27,345 nucleotides of DNA from a virus: positions 1 to 27,345 of IMG/VR virus record IMGVR_UViG_3300017706_000210. One strand, written 5' to 3'. A program made the translations under genes and the position numbers. Below are positions 1-7,031 of this stretch, piece by piece. Under the pieces are notes generated by a model. The model searched no databases. It saw nothing but the letters and a program-made list of their open reading frames with translations, and was not told the DNA's origin. Each line of letters starts with the position of its first letter. The first letter of the stretch is position 1.

Positions 1-780
1 ATGGCTGTAATTTTACTTATCACAGCGGCTTTCTCAGAGATTTTTAGCGTCCAAAAAGGTTATTTAATCGATTTTTCATGGACTTTTGTATCACAGTTCA
101 TTGCAGGCTCTATTGCCTTCTATCTAAACTTTAGAAAACAGTTTAAATTACGTCAACAGATTAAAAAACAATTTGAACATTACTTAGATCCGAGACAAGT
201 CAAACAGCTCCAGGACAATCCAGATCTATTAAAACTCGGTGGCGAAAAAAAATACTGCACATTTTTATTTACTGATCTTCGTGGTTTTACATCTTTGAGT
301 GAAAAACTGCCACCAGAAGAAGTCACCGACATAATGAATAAAACTTTGACGGTCCAGGTAAACGCTGTGCAAAAATTAGGCGGTATGACAGATAAATTTA
401 TTGGGGACGCAGGCATGTTTATATTCGGAGCTCCTTTAGATCTTGAAGATCAAGAAACTAAAGCAGTCCAGGCTGCTATAGATATTCAAAAAGGTATAGC
501 CGAGCTCAATAAAACTTTATCTACACCAGTCCAGGTGGGCGTCGGAACCCAGTCTGGATTTGCAGTGATTGGAAATATGGGATCGGATACTCGGTTTGAT
601 TATTCGGCAATCGGTGATCCTGTAAATACAGCTGCAAGATTAGAGTCGGCAACCAAAGAAGTTGGTGTAGATATTTTAATTGGGCAAGAAACTGCAAAAA
701 ATTGCAAACTTGTGTTAAAGTCTCTAAAACCTATTAAAGTAAAAGGTAAAAAAGACGAACTTAAGATATGGACGGTATAA
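1..780 (+). CDS. Class III adenylate/guanylate cyclase, CHASE2-type sensor cyclase (5' end outside window)
   Basis: Makes a cyclic nucleotide (cAMP or cGMP) from the NTP, as a membrane-anchored homodimer. Only the C-terminal part is visible: hydrophobic segments at residues 1-17 and 25-44 look like the last membrane helices, a short linker (45-80) follows, then the catalytic domain (81-259). Metal-binding aspartates are D92 in FTDLRGFTS and D136 in DKFIGDA. K132 is in the purine-recognition position, and N209 and R213 (GDPVNTAARLE) match the transition-state residues. The second base-selecting position is S202, where class IIIb bacterial enzymes have Thr, so ATP is the likely but unproven substrate. 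The architecture matches the C-terminal half of CHASE2-cyclases, whose extracytoplasmic sensor would lie upstream. The first codon in the window is ATG, but I think the gene is cut, since a full sensor and more helices are expected. Its stop is immediately followed by the next gene's ATG, so it is cotranscribed with the lysis genes. Finding it in a phage is unusual. Confidence 0.88.
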   Translation: MAVILLITAAFSEIFSVQKGYLIDFSWTFVSQFIAGSIAFYLNFRKQFKLRQQIKKQFEHYLDPRQVKQLQDNPDLLKLGGEKKYCTFLFTDLRGFTSLSEKLPPEEVTDIMNKTLTVQVNAVQKLGGMTDKFIGDAGMFIFGAPLDLEDQETKAVQAAIDIQKGIAELNKTLSTPVQVGVGTQSGFAVIGNMGSDTRFDYSAIGDPVNTAARLESATKEVGVDILIGQETAKNCKLVLKSLKPIKVKGKKDELKIWTV

Positions 781-1176
781 ATGAGTAAAGTATTATTTGG
801 AGTAATAGGAGTTCTTATTTTGATTAGTGGTTTTCTCTACACGCAGAATAAAAATCTTGTAAGTATAAATCAAGCGTATGAATTACGAGACGTTGAACAA
901 AAACAAGCAATAGAATCTTTGCAAAACGATTTTGCATTACAAACACAGGGGTTAATAGATTTACAATCTAAAACTCAAGTAATTCAAAATGAAATGAATA
1001 GATATTTAGATATTTTCAAAAGACATAACCTTACAAAATTAGCTGCTGCAAAGCCAGGGTTAATAGAACCAAGAGTTAATAAAGCCACTAAGGAGGTATT
1101 TGATGGCATTGAACAAGACAGTCGCAGTATTGACAATCTTGATGATGGCTTGCAGTTGCAGTCTGATTCCAACTAA
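781..1176 (+). CDS. Inner-membrane spanin (i-spanin-like lysis protein)
   Basis: Likely the inner-membrane half of a two-component spanin, which bridges the inner and outer membranes and fuses them in the last step of lysis of a Gram-negative host. One N-terminal transmembrane helix (about residues 4-21) has a short cytoplasmic lead, followed by a periplasmic helical stretch rich in Q, E and L (about 30-85) that should form a coiled coil. The segment RYLDIFKRHNLTKLAAAKPG and the following VNKATKEVF resemble a family I associate with lysis genes of marine and T4-like phages. The start directly abuts the cyclase stop (TAA then ATG). The C-terminal 74 bases overlap the next gene in another frame, a hallmark of spanin pairs. 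The assignment rests on topology, overlap and neighbours rather than on a strong catalytic motif. Confidence 0.72.
   Translation: MSKVLFGVIGVLILISGFLYTQNKNLVSINQAYELRDVEQKQAIESLQNDFALQTQGLIDLQSKTQVIQNEMNRYLDIFKRHNLTKLAAAKPGLIEPRVNKATKEVFDGIEQDSRSIDNLDDGLQLQSDSN
1090..1096 (+). promoter_or_regulatory. Strong ribosome binding site for the overlapping outer spanin
   Basis: AAGGAGG lies inside the i-spanin coding region, 6 bases before the ATG at 1103. It decides the start of the overlapping lipoprotein gene. A TTG two codon positions earlier (1100) is in frame but too close to this site. Confidence 0.8.
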
Positions 1177-1471
1177 AAAGGTTGAAATAATATCAAAGCC
1201 TGTTGAACGTACAATCGTTCAACCAATACTACCAAGAGAAATAGATCTAAAAGAACCTTATTGGTATGTAGTATCTGCACAAAACTTAGATGAATTTTTG
1301 TTGCAAATAGAAAAAGACCAAGGCCAGGTTGTTTTTTTTGCAATGTCTGTGCCCGATTACGAACTTATGGCCTACAACATGCAAGAACTAAAAAGATACA
1401 TAAATGAACTAAAAGAAGTTGTCGTGTATTATAGAAAAGTAACAACAAAACAGGAAAAAGAAAATGAGTAA
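1103..1471 (+). CDS. Outer-membrane lipoprotein spanin (o-spanin-like)
   Basis: Probable partner of the upstream i-spanin. A lipoprotein-type signal is visible in the first 20 residues: K5, then a hydrophobic core, then MMACSCS, where a Cys following Ala or Ser could be lipidated and sent to the outer membrane. The mature part (122 aa in total) has a Pro/Val/Ile-rich stretch and then a region with KEPYWYVVSAQN and YELMAYNMQELKRYI that I recognise as a conserved small protein of marine phage lysis regions. The start at 1103 is fixed by AAGGAGG. It overlaps the i-spanin by 74 bases and ends in an ATGAGTAA overlap with the nuclease gene. At about 100 residues after the signal it is longer than a minimal o-spanin such as lambda Rz1, so an added function is possible. 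Confidence 0.65.
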   Translation: MALNKTVAVLTILMMACSCSLIPTKKVEIISKPVERTIVQPILPREIDLKEPYWYVVSAQNLDEFLLQIEKDQGQVVFFAMSVPDYELMAYNMQELKRYINELKEVVVYYRKVTTKQEKENE

Positions 1472-1844
1472 AGCACCAGATGCGTTTGTATATAATTGCC
1501 AACTAGACAGAGTGATCGACGGTGACACTTTTGACTGCATAATAGATCTTGGTTTTGATGTTAAACTGCACAAACAAAGAGTACGTTTAAGTGGTATAGA
1601 TACTCCAGAATCTAGGACTAGAGATTTAGCAGAAAAGAAACTAGGTCTTGCTGCCAAAGAAAGATTAAAAGAACTGTGCGTTGGAAAATTTAAAATAAAA
1701 TCACTTGGCAAAGGAAAGTACGGCAGAATATTAGGAATCCCTTATGATGAAAATGGTAAAGATATTTGTAAAATACTTATTGAAGAAGGCCATGCGGTCG
1801 AATATCACGGCGGAAAAAAAACTACAGTCTGGGGAGACTATTAA
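1464..1844 (+). CDS. Staphylococcal nuclease-like (SNase/TNase) endonuclease
   Basis: A calcium-dependent phosphodiesterase of the thermonuclease family that would cut DNA or RNA. The 126 residues are a bare SNase domain. VIDGDTF (17-23) gives the metal ligand D21, RLSGIDTPES (41-50) supplies R41, D46 and E49, and KYGRILG (85-91) supplies R88, so the three classic catalytic residues (Arg35, Glu43 and Arg87 in the staphylococcal enzyme) are all present. There is no signal peptide, so it should act in the cytoplasm, for example on host nucleic acid. The start overlaps the spanin stop by 8 bases, with AGGA 8 bases upstream. Phage SNase genes are known but not universal; a position between spanin and lysozyme genes suggests late expression. 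Confidence 0.9.
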   Translation: MSKAPDAFVYNCQLDRVIDGDTFDCIIDLGFDVKLHKQRVRLSGIDTPESRTRDLAEKKLGLAAKERLKELCVGKFKIKSLGKGKYGRILGIPYDENGKDICKILIEEGHAVEYHGGKKTTVWGDY

Positions 1845-1845
1845 T

Positions 1846-2289
1846 ATGAAAATATCAAAAGAAGGTTTATCGTTAATCAAAAAATTTGAAGGATGCGAAT
1901 TAAAAGCATATCACTGCGCTGCGGGCGTTCCTACAATCGGGTATGGATCTACTCATGGTGTATCTATGGATATGGAGATTACCCAAGAAGAAGCTGACGA
2001 ATTGTTAATGAAAGACGTGGCTAAGTTTGAAGAAGCTGTCACTAGAGCAGTAAAAGTTCCCTTAGAGCAAAATCAATATGATGCAATTGTCTCCTGGACT
2101 TTTAATTTAGGGCCATCAAATTTGAGTAGTTCAACCATGCTTCGTGTTTTAAACGAAGAAAAATATGACGAAGTTCCAGCACAAATTAAACGCTGGAATA
2201 AGGCTGGCGGGAAGACACTCCAGGGACTTATTAGAAGAAGGGATGCGGAAGCCTTACTATTTGAGGGTAAGGAATGGCACGAAGTATAG
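1846..2289 (+). CDS. Endolysin, GH24 lysozyme (T4/P22-type muramidase)
   Basis: Cleaves the glycan strand of peptidoglycan to release progeny. The 147-aa length fits a single-domain GH24 enzyme. Catalytic spacing is E15-8aa-C24-5aa-T30 (FEGCELKAYHC and GVPTIGYG), the E-8-(D/C)-5-T pattern, with Cys where T4 lysozyme has Asp20. The C-terminal half has the expected QYDAIVSWTFNLG and LQGLIRRRDAEALL segments. An in-frame ATG at 1744 would add 34 residues overlapping the nuclease gene; I chose 1846 because it follows the nuclease TAA by one base, has GGGGAG about 9 bases upstream, and begins the protein at MKISKEGL, as in other family members. There is no N-terminal signal-anchor, so a holin is needed; none is recognisable in this window. 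Confidence 0.95.
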   Translation: MKISKEGLSLIKKFEGCELKAYHCAAGVPTIGYGSTHGVSMDMEITQEEADELLMKDVAKFEEAVTRAVKVPLEQNQYDAIVSWTFNLGPSNLSSSTMLRVLNEEKYDEVPAQIKRWNKAGGKTLQGLIRRRDAEALLFEGKEWHEV

Positions 2290-2374
2290 CGATATGTAAT
2301 ACTACACCTAGGCGTAATACGCTTAGAGCTGAGTTGCATAAAATATCGTCGCTACCTTGTTTCTCAGCTCGTTT
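2290..2374 (+). other. Non-coding gap with interleaved inverted repeats, upstream of terminase
   Basis: This is 85 bases without a plausible gene. Three base-pairing possibilities are visible. A compact palindrome at 2308-2326 has arms CTAGGCGTA and TACGCTTAG (one G-T pair) around a single base. An outer pair CGATAT (2290-2295) with ATATCG (2343-2348) encloses it. GAGCTGAG (2326-2333) pairs with CTCAGCTC (2363-2370), just before the terminase ATG. AGTTGCA occurs at 2332-2338. There is no T-tract, so it is not a simple terminator. A packaging-recognition site, an mRNA structure controlling terminase translation, or an operator are possible. Confidence 0.5.
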
Positions 2375-3859
2375 ATGAGTGAAGTATCTTTTAAAGATTT
2401 TGATATTTTATCTGAGCAAGACAAGGCTGAGGCTGTTGCCTTGTTGCATAGATATGATCAATTAGAAAAACAAGATGGTTGTCAGCAAGACTTTATAACT
2501 TTTATAAAACACATGTGGCCCGACTTTATTGAAGGATCCCATCATAAAATTATTGCTGAAAAATTTAACAAAATTGCTGATAATAAACTTAAAAGATTAA
2601 TAGTTTGCTTACCGCCTAGACACTCAAAGTCTGAGTTTGCATCAACTTTTTTTCCTGCCTGGATGATGGGCAGACGTGGTAATTTAAAAATTATACAAAC
2701 AACTCATACAGCTGAACTAGCTGTAAGATTCGGCCGTAAAGTAAGAAACATAATAGACAGCGAAGATTATCAACATGTTTTTCCAGATCTCCAGCTACAA
2801 GCAGATAACAAATCAGCTGGCCGTTGGACAAGTAACCAAGAAGGTGAGTTCTTTGCAGCTGGTGTTGGTGGTGCTATTACAGGTCGTGGTGCGGATCTAT
2901 TGATTATTGATGATCCACATTCAGAACAAGATGCACTGTCACCCAAGGCATTAGAATCAGCTTACGAGTGGTACACATCTGGTCCACGACAGCGTCTGCA
3001 ACCTGGTGGAATTATAGTGATAGTAATGACCAGATGGAGCACAAAAGATCTGGTTGGTAAAGTTCTTAATAAACAAGGCGATGAAAACGCAGATCAGTGG
3101 GAAGTAGTAGAGTTTCCTGCTATTTTACCCGATTCAGAAAAACCTTTATGGCCAGAGTTTTGGAAAAAAGAAGAACTACTCGGTGTTAAAGCCTCATTAC
3201 CTATATCTAAATGGAATAGTCAGTGGATGCAAAATCCAACAGCTGAGGAAGGATCTATAGTTAAAAGAGAATGGTGGAATAGATGGGAAGATGTAGATGT
3301 GCCATCTTATTCTTATGTAATACAAAGTTATGACACAGCTTTTTCTAAAAAAGAAACAGCCGACTATTCAGCTATAACAACCTGGGCAATATTTAATAGA
3401 GGTGACGAACAAAACGATGAAATCATACTTTTAGATGCGAAAAGAGTACGTTTTGACTTTCCAGAGCTTAAAAAACTCGCTCTTGAAGAATACAGATACT
3501 GGGAACCAGATTGTGTTTTGATTGAAGCAAAAGCCTCTGGAACACCGCTTACTCACGAACTCAGACGTATGGGCATACCTGTTACTTCATACTCACCGAG
3601 CAGAGGACAGGACAAAGTAGCCAGGATGAATAGTGTTGCACCTATATTTGAGTCTGGAATGGTATGGGCACCAGAAGATGATTTTGCAGAAGAGGTTATT
3701 GAAGAAATGGCATCATTTCCATTCGGTGATTATGACGACTTTTGCGATAGTGCTACAATGGCTTTAATGCGTTTCCGTCAAGGTGGTTTTATATCATTAC
3801 AAGAAGACTACCAGGATGAAATTAAGTTACTAAAAAAGAACAGGACGGTTTATTATTAA
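2375..3859 (+). CDS. terL: Terminase large subunit (packaging ATPase and nuclease)
   Basis: The motor that cuts concatemeric DNA and pumps it into the prohead through the portal. The 494 residues carry both domains. In the ATPase, the deviant Walker A is LPPRHSKSE (79-87), Walker B is LLIIDD (175-180), and the coupling motif is MTRWS (218-222). In the RNase H-like nuclease, the candidate acidic metal ligands are D320 (SYDTAF), E384 (IEAKASG) and D458 (DDFCDS). I start at the ATG at 2375; an in-frame TTG at 2357 would add six residues with no better ribosome site and would fall within the upstream inverted repeat. No small terminase is recognisable in this window. The stop overlaps the candidate start of the next small gene. 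Confidence 0.95.
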   Translation: MSEVSFKDFDILSEQDKAEAVALLHRYDQLEKQDGCQQDFITFIKHMWPDFIEGSHHKIIAEKFNKIADNKLKRLIVCLPPRHSKSEFASTFFPAWMMGRRGNLKIIQTTHTAELAVRFGRKVRNIIDSEDYQHVFPDLQLQADNKSAGRWTSNQEGEFFAAGVGGAITGRGADLLIIDDPHSEQDALSPKALESAYEWYTSGPRQRLQPGGIIVIVMTRWSTKDLVGKVLNKQGDENADQWEVVEFPAILPDSEKPLWPEFWKKEELLGVKASLPISKWNSQWMQNPTAEEGSIVKREWWNRWEDVDVPSYSYVIQSYDTAFSKKETADYSAITTWAIFNRGDEQNDEIILLDAKRVRFDFPELKKLALEEYRYWEPDCVLIEAKASGTPLTHELRRMGIPVTSYSPSRGQDKVARMNSVAPIFESGMVWAPEDDFAEEVIEEMASFPFGDYDDFCDSATMALMRFRQGGFISLQEDYQDEIKLLKKNRTVYY

Positions 3860-4046
3860 GACATACGCAACAACTTTTGAGTGGGATGGTATTGAATATT
3901 CTGGACCACTAATACATGCAGAAGATTTTACACAAGCTAAAATCATAGCAGAATACCACGGCCTTTTGATTGATGGCGAATTAGAGGCTATTATAGGAAC
4001 AGAAGTGGAGCTGAAAGCAGATCCACGAAACAGGGTGTTACATTAA
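3855..4046 (+). CDS. Small conserved-looking phage protein with apparent ATT start
   Basis: Between terminase and portal an open frame of about 63 residues runs to TAA at 4044-4046 but has no ATG, GTG or TTG near its beginning. The encoded sequence looks like a genuine protein (TFEWDGIEYSGP, then AKIIAEYHGLLIDGELE), similar to a small protein I recall in the same place in related phages. Upstream the frame is open only back to 3834, and the best candidates for initiation are ATT at 3852 or 3855, overlapping the terminase stop. The only usual start inside is a TTG that would leave about 26 residues. Translation could be coupled to terminase termination. Function is unknown; position suggests packaging or head assembly. 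Confidence 0.6.
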   Translation: MKTYATTFEWDGIEYSGPLIHAEDFTQAKIIAEYHGLLIDGELEAIIGTEVELKADPRNRVLH

Positions 4047-4048
4047 TT

Positions 4049-6535
4049 ATGGCTATAGATAAATTAGGAACAAACGAAGATCCAGATATAAAAGTCCAGG
4101 GATCTTCTGTAGAAATCGTACCAGATACTACAAGAGACGAACAAATTGCAGCAGCAGCACAAATTTTGGTTGATGATGAAGAAATACTTTTAGATCAAGA
4201 AATACAACAAGAGTTAGCACCACAAATGAGTTTTGATGCTAATTTAGTAGACTTTATAGATGAAATCACACTTGATAAAATAGCAAGCGATTTACTTAGT
4301 TCAATTAGAGGCGATAAACAATCAAGATCTGAATGGGAAAAAACATACACAGATGGACTTAAATACTTAGGTATGAAGTTTGATGAAACCAGATCGCAAC
4401 CTTTTGAGGGATCCTCTGGTGTGGTGCACCCAATTTTGGCAGAAGCTGTAACTCAGTTCCAGGCCCAGGCCTACAAGGAAATGTTGCCAGCAAAAGGACC
4501 AGTAAAAACAGAAATCGTTGGTGCTCGTACTATTGAGACTGAAAACCAAGCTGAACGTGTCCAAGAGTTTATGAATTATTACATAATGAATAAAATGGAT
4601 GAATATGATCCAGAGCTTGATCAAATGCTTTTTTATTTACCGTTAGCTGGTTCTTGTTTTAAGAAAGTTTATTTTGATTTTGTTTTAAATAGAGCTGTAT
4701 CTAAATTTATAGCTCCAGAAGATCTTATTGTTCCTTATGAAGCAGCTGACATGAGTTCAGCTGAAAGAATTACACATTCTATAACTATGTCTGCGAATGA
4801 AATTAAAAAACAGCAAGTATCTGGGTTTTATGCAAATGTCGACATAGGATCTGGCGGCATATCAGAAGATATGAATGATATAGATGAAGCAATAGATGAA
4901 ATACAAGGCATATCACCCTCTTATAAAGAAAACAGAAACAGAACCGTTTATGAAGTACATACAGTATTAGATATAGAAGGTTTTGAAGACATTGACCAAG
5001 GTGGTGAACCAACTGGCCTTAAATTACCTTACATAGTAACTATTGAAGAAGACTCTGAACAAGTTTTATCTATAAGAAGAAATTATGTAGAAACAGATCC
5101 ATTCAAAAACAAAATTAATTATTTTGTGCAGTATAAATTTTTACCTGGACTTGGTTTTTATGGTTTAGGTTTATCACACATGATCGGCGGACTTTCAAAA
5201 GCATCAACATCTATATTAAGACAGCTTATTGATGCTGGTACTCTTGCTAATTTACCAGCTGGTTTTAAAGCAAGAGGCATGAGGATCCGAGACGAGGATG
5301 ATCCATTACAACCAGGTGAATTTAGGGATATAGACACTACGGGTGGATCTCTTAGAGAAAATTTAATACCGCTACCAATAAAAGAGCCAAGCAATGTTTT
5401 AATGCAATTACTCGGTATTTTAGTAGATTCTGGCAAGCGTTTTGCTGCTATAGCAGACATGAATGTCGGTGACATGAATCAAGCTATGCCAGTAGGTACA
5501 ACTGTCGCTTTACTTGAGCGTGGCACCAAAGTAATGAGTGCTATTCATAAAAGATTACATTACGCACAAAGAATAGAGTTTGGATTGCTTGCAAAAGTAT
5601 TTAGTGAGTATTTACCTCCTGTTTATACTTATCAAGTTGGTTCTGGACCAGGTGAAGTAAAACAACAAGACTTTGACGATAGAGTAGACATAATACCAAT
5701 TTCAGATCCTAATATTTTTTCACAAAGCCAAAGAGTGACCTTAGCTCAAGAACTTTTACAGATGGTTCAGTCAAATCCAGAAATACATGGTCCTTTAGGT
5801 ATATATGAGGCTTACAGAAGAATGTATGCAGCTCTTGGTGTAGATAATGTTGATGCTTTGTTACAACCACCGCCAGATAATACGCCGAAACCACAAGATG
5901 CAGGTTTAGAAAATGCTGGTTTATTAATGGGACAACCTGCCCAGGCTTTTCCAGAACAAAATCATCAAGCGCATTTAGATACGCACAAAAGTTTATTTTT
6001 GACTACTATTGTAAAAGAAAGTCCGCAGGTGCAAGCGCTTATAATTTCTCACTGTATGCAACATTTACAATTTATGGCCATGCAGCAAGCACAAGAACAA
6101 ATGCCTCCAGAAATACAACAACAAATACAACAAATTCAAGGACAAATGCAACAAGTTTCCCCAGAGGAAGCGCAACAAATTCAACAACAAATACAAATGA
6201 TTACAGAACAATTTAGTGCTCAGATTATGGCTCAATTAGCTAACGAGTTCTTGCAATCCATTGGTATGGGATCTGGTGAGGATCCGTTAGTGGATATAAG
6301 AAACCGTGAATTAGATCTTAAAGATAAAGAGCTTAATATGGAATCTGAGCAGTTTGTAGCCAAACAAGGTCAAAGACAACAAGAAAAAATGATGGACGGA
6401 CAATTGCAACAAGAAAGGATAAATGTGCAAAAAGAAATAGCAGATGATAAACTTGGAGTTGCTTTAGATAGACTTAAACAAAATGCTGATTTAAAGTTAT
6501 TTGAATTAGAAAATAAAATTCGGGGAATATTATGA
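4049..6535 (+). CDS. Portal protein, P22-like
   Basis: Forms the dodecameric ring at one capsid vertex through which DNA enters and leaves, and nucleates head assembly. At 828 residues it is in the size range of P22-type portals. Recognisable features are an acidic N-terminal region, the conserved block with GLKYLGM, FEGSSGVVHPILAEA and PAKGPVKTEI (about residues 105-155), the core ending near the LLERGTKVMSAIHKRL helix (about 485-510), and a long Gln-rich helical C-terminus (about 660-828) with runs of QQ and heptad-like spacing, which may form the barrel that extends into the head. It follows the small gene by two bases and ends in an ATGA overlap with the Lys-rich gene. Confidence 0.93.
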   Translation: MAIDKLGTNEDPDIKVQGSSVEIVPDTTRDEQIAAAAQILVDDEEILLDQEIQQELAPQMSFDANLVDFIDEITLDKIASDLLSSIRGDKQSRSEWEKTYTDGLKYLGMKFDETRSQPFEGSSGVVHPILAEAVTQFQAQAYKEMLPAKGPVKTEIVGARTIETENQAERVQEFMNYYIMNKMDEYDPELDQMLFYLPLAGSCFKKVYFDFVLNRAVSKFIAPEDLIVPYEAADMSSAERITHSITMSANEIKKQQVSGFYANVDIGSGGISEDMNDIDEAIDEIQGISPSYKENRNRTVYEVHTVLDIEGFEDIDQGGEPTGLKLPYIVTIEEDSEQVLSIRRNYVETDPFKNKINYFVQYKFLPGLGFYGLGLSHMIGGLSKASTSILRQLIDAGTLANLPAGFKARGMRIRDEDDPLQPGEFRDIDTTGGSLRENLIPLPIKEPSNVLMQLLGILVDSGKRFAAIADMNVGDMNQAMPVGTTVALLERGTKVMSAIHKRLHYAQRIEFGLLAKVFSEYLPPVYTYQVGSGPGEVKQQDFDDRVDIIPISDPNIFSQSQRVTLAQELLQMVQSNPEIHGPLGIYEAYRRMYAALGVDNVDALLQPPPDNTPKPQDAGLENAGLLMGQPAQAFPEQNHQAHLDTHKSLFLTTIVKESPQVQALIISHCMQHLQFMAMQQAQEQMPPEIQQQIQQIQGQMQQVSPEEAQQIQQQIQMITEQFSAQIMAQLANEFLQSIGMGSGEDPLVDIRNRELDLKDKELNMESEQFVAKQGQRQQEKMMDGQLQQERINVQKEIADDKLGVALDRLKQNADLKLFELENKIRGIL

Positions 6536-6822
6536 CAACATCTTACAAACTAGAAGCACAAAAAAAATTAAAAGCTGAAAAAAAACAATTGCGTGAGCAA
6601 GAAGCCATGGAATTAAAACAACAACAAGAGGCAGAAGATAAAGCACACCAAGAAAATATGGCTAGAATTAAAAAAAAGATAGCAATTATTAATGGTGAGG
6701 CACCTGTAGAAGAAAAAAAAGTTGTAAAAACAACAACAGCTGTAAAAAAAACAACAGTAAAAAAACCAGTTGCAAATAAAAAAACAACAACCAAAAAAGC
6801 AACAAAGAAAAAAACTAAATAG
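6532..6822 (+). CDS. Lys-rich protein with helical N-terminus and histone H1-like tail
   Basis: 96 residues in two parts: residues 1-52 are a charged K/E/Q-rich helix (probable coiled coil), and about 60-96 are a low-complexity tail of K, T, V and A (repeats such as KKTTVKKP and KKTTTKKATKKK) resembling bacterial histone H1-like or AlgP-type tails. Such tails bind nucleic acid non-specifically. The start overlaps the portal stop (ATGA), so translation is coupled. A role at the portal or in organising packaged DNA is an inference from composition and place; I do not recognise a named family. Confidence 0.75.
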   Translation: MTTSYKLEAQKKLKAEKKQLREQEAMELKQQQEAEDKAHQENMARIKKKIAIINGEAPVEEKKVVKTTTAVKKTTVKKPVANKKTTTKKATKKKTK

Positions 6823-6825
6823 ATT

Positions 6826-7008
6826 ATGGATGAAATAGCTGTTATAGACAGTATCAAAAAATCAATCTCCCAAAGAGAACAGCAGATACAAGAAACTTTA
6901 ATGTCTGGTGGACTAAAAGATATTGAACATTATAAATATTTGCAAGGAGAGCTCAGTGCTTTATACTATATTGCAAACGAAATAAGTGATATGGGAAAAA
7001 ATATATGA
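6826..7008 (+). CDS. Small helical protein of the portal-scaffold region, function unknown
   Basis: A 60-residue, mainly helical, charged protein (IDSIKKSISQREQQIQETLM, then GGLKDIEHYKYLQGEL). It resembles a small protein that I recall sitting between portal and capsid genes in many marine phages, with the pattern of two helices separated by a Gly-Gly turn. It starts 3 bases after the previous gene's stop and ends in an ATGA overlap with the alternative start of the co-chaperonin gene. Probably an assembly factor or minor virion component; no function is known to me. Confidence 0.7.
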   Translation: MDEIAVIDSIKKSISQREQQIQETLMSGGLKDIEHYKYLQGELSALYYIANEISDMGKNI

Positions 7009-7031
7009 CGAATATTAAGGAAAATAACGTA

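Noticed and set aside
1744-1845. N-terminal extension of the lysozyme from an upstream ATG
   Set aside because: It would read through the nuclease gene in another frame; the ATG at 1846 has a ribosome site and matches the family start.
2288-2353. Possible tRNA or tRNA-like element after the lysozyme stop
   Set aside because: Too short, no TTC-loop signature, no anticodon arm of proper length; the pairings do not form a cloverleaf.
2334-2362. Sigma70 promoter upstream of terL built on TTGCAT at 2334
   Set aside because: At 17 bases spacing the -10 position reads TTGTTT, a poor match, so only the shared AGTTGCA motif is reported.
6543-6857. Open frame on the minus strand opposite the Lys-rich gene
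   Set aside because: It is the reverse complement of A-rich lysine codons, giving a run of F, V and L; no ribosome site or family resemblance.
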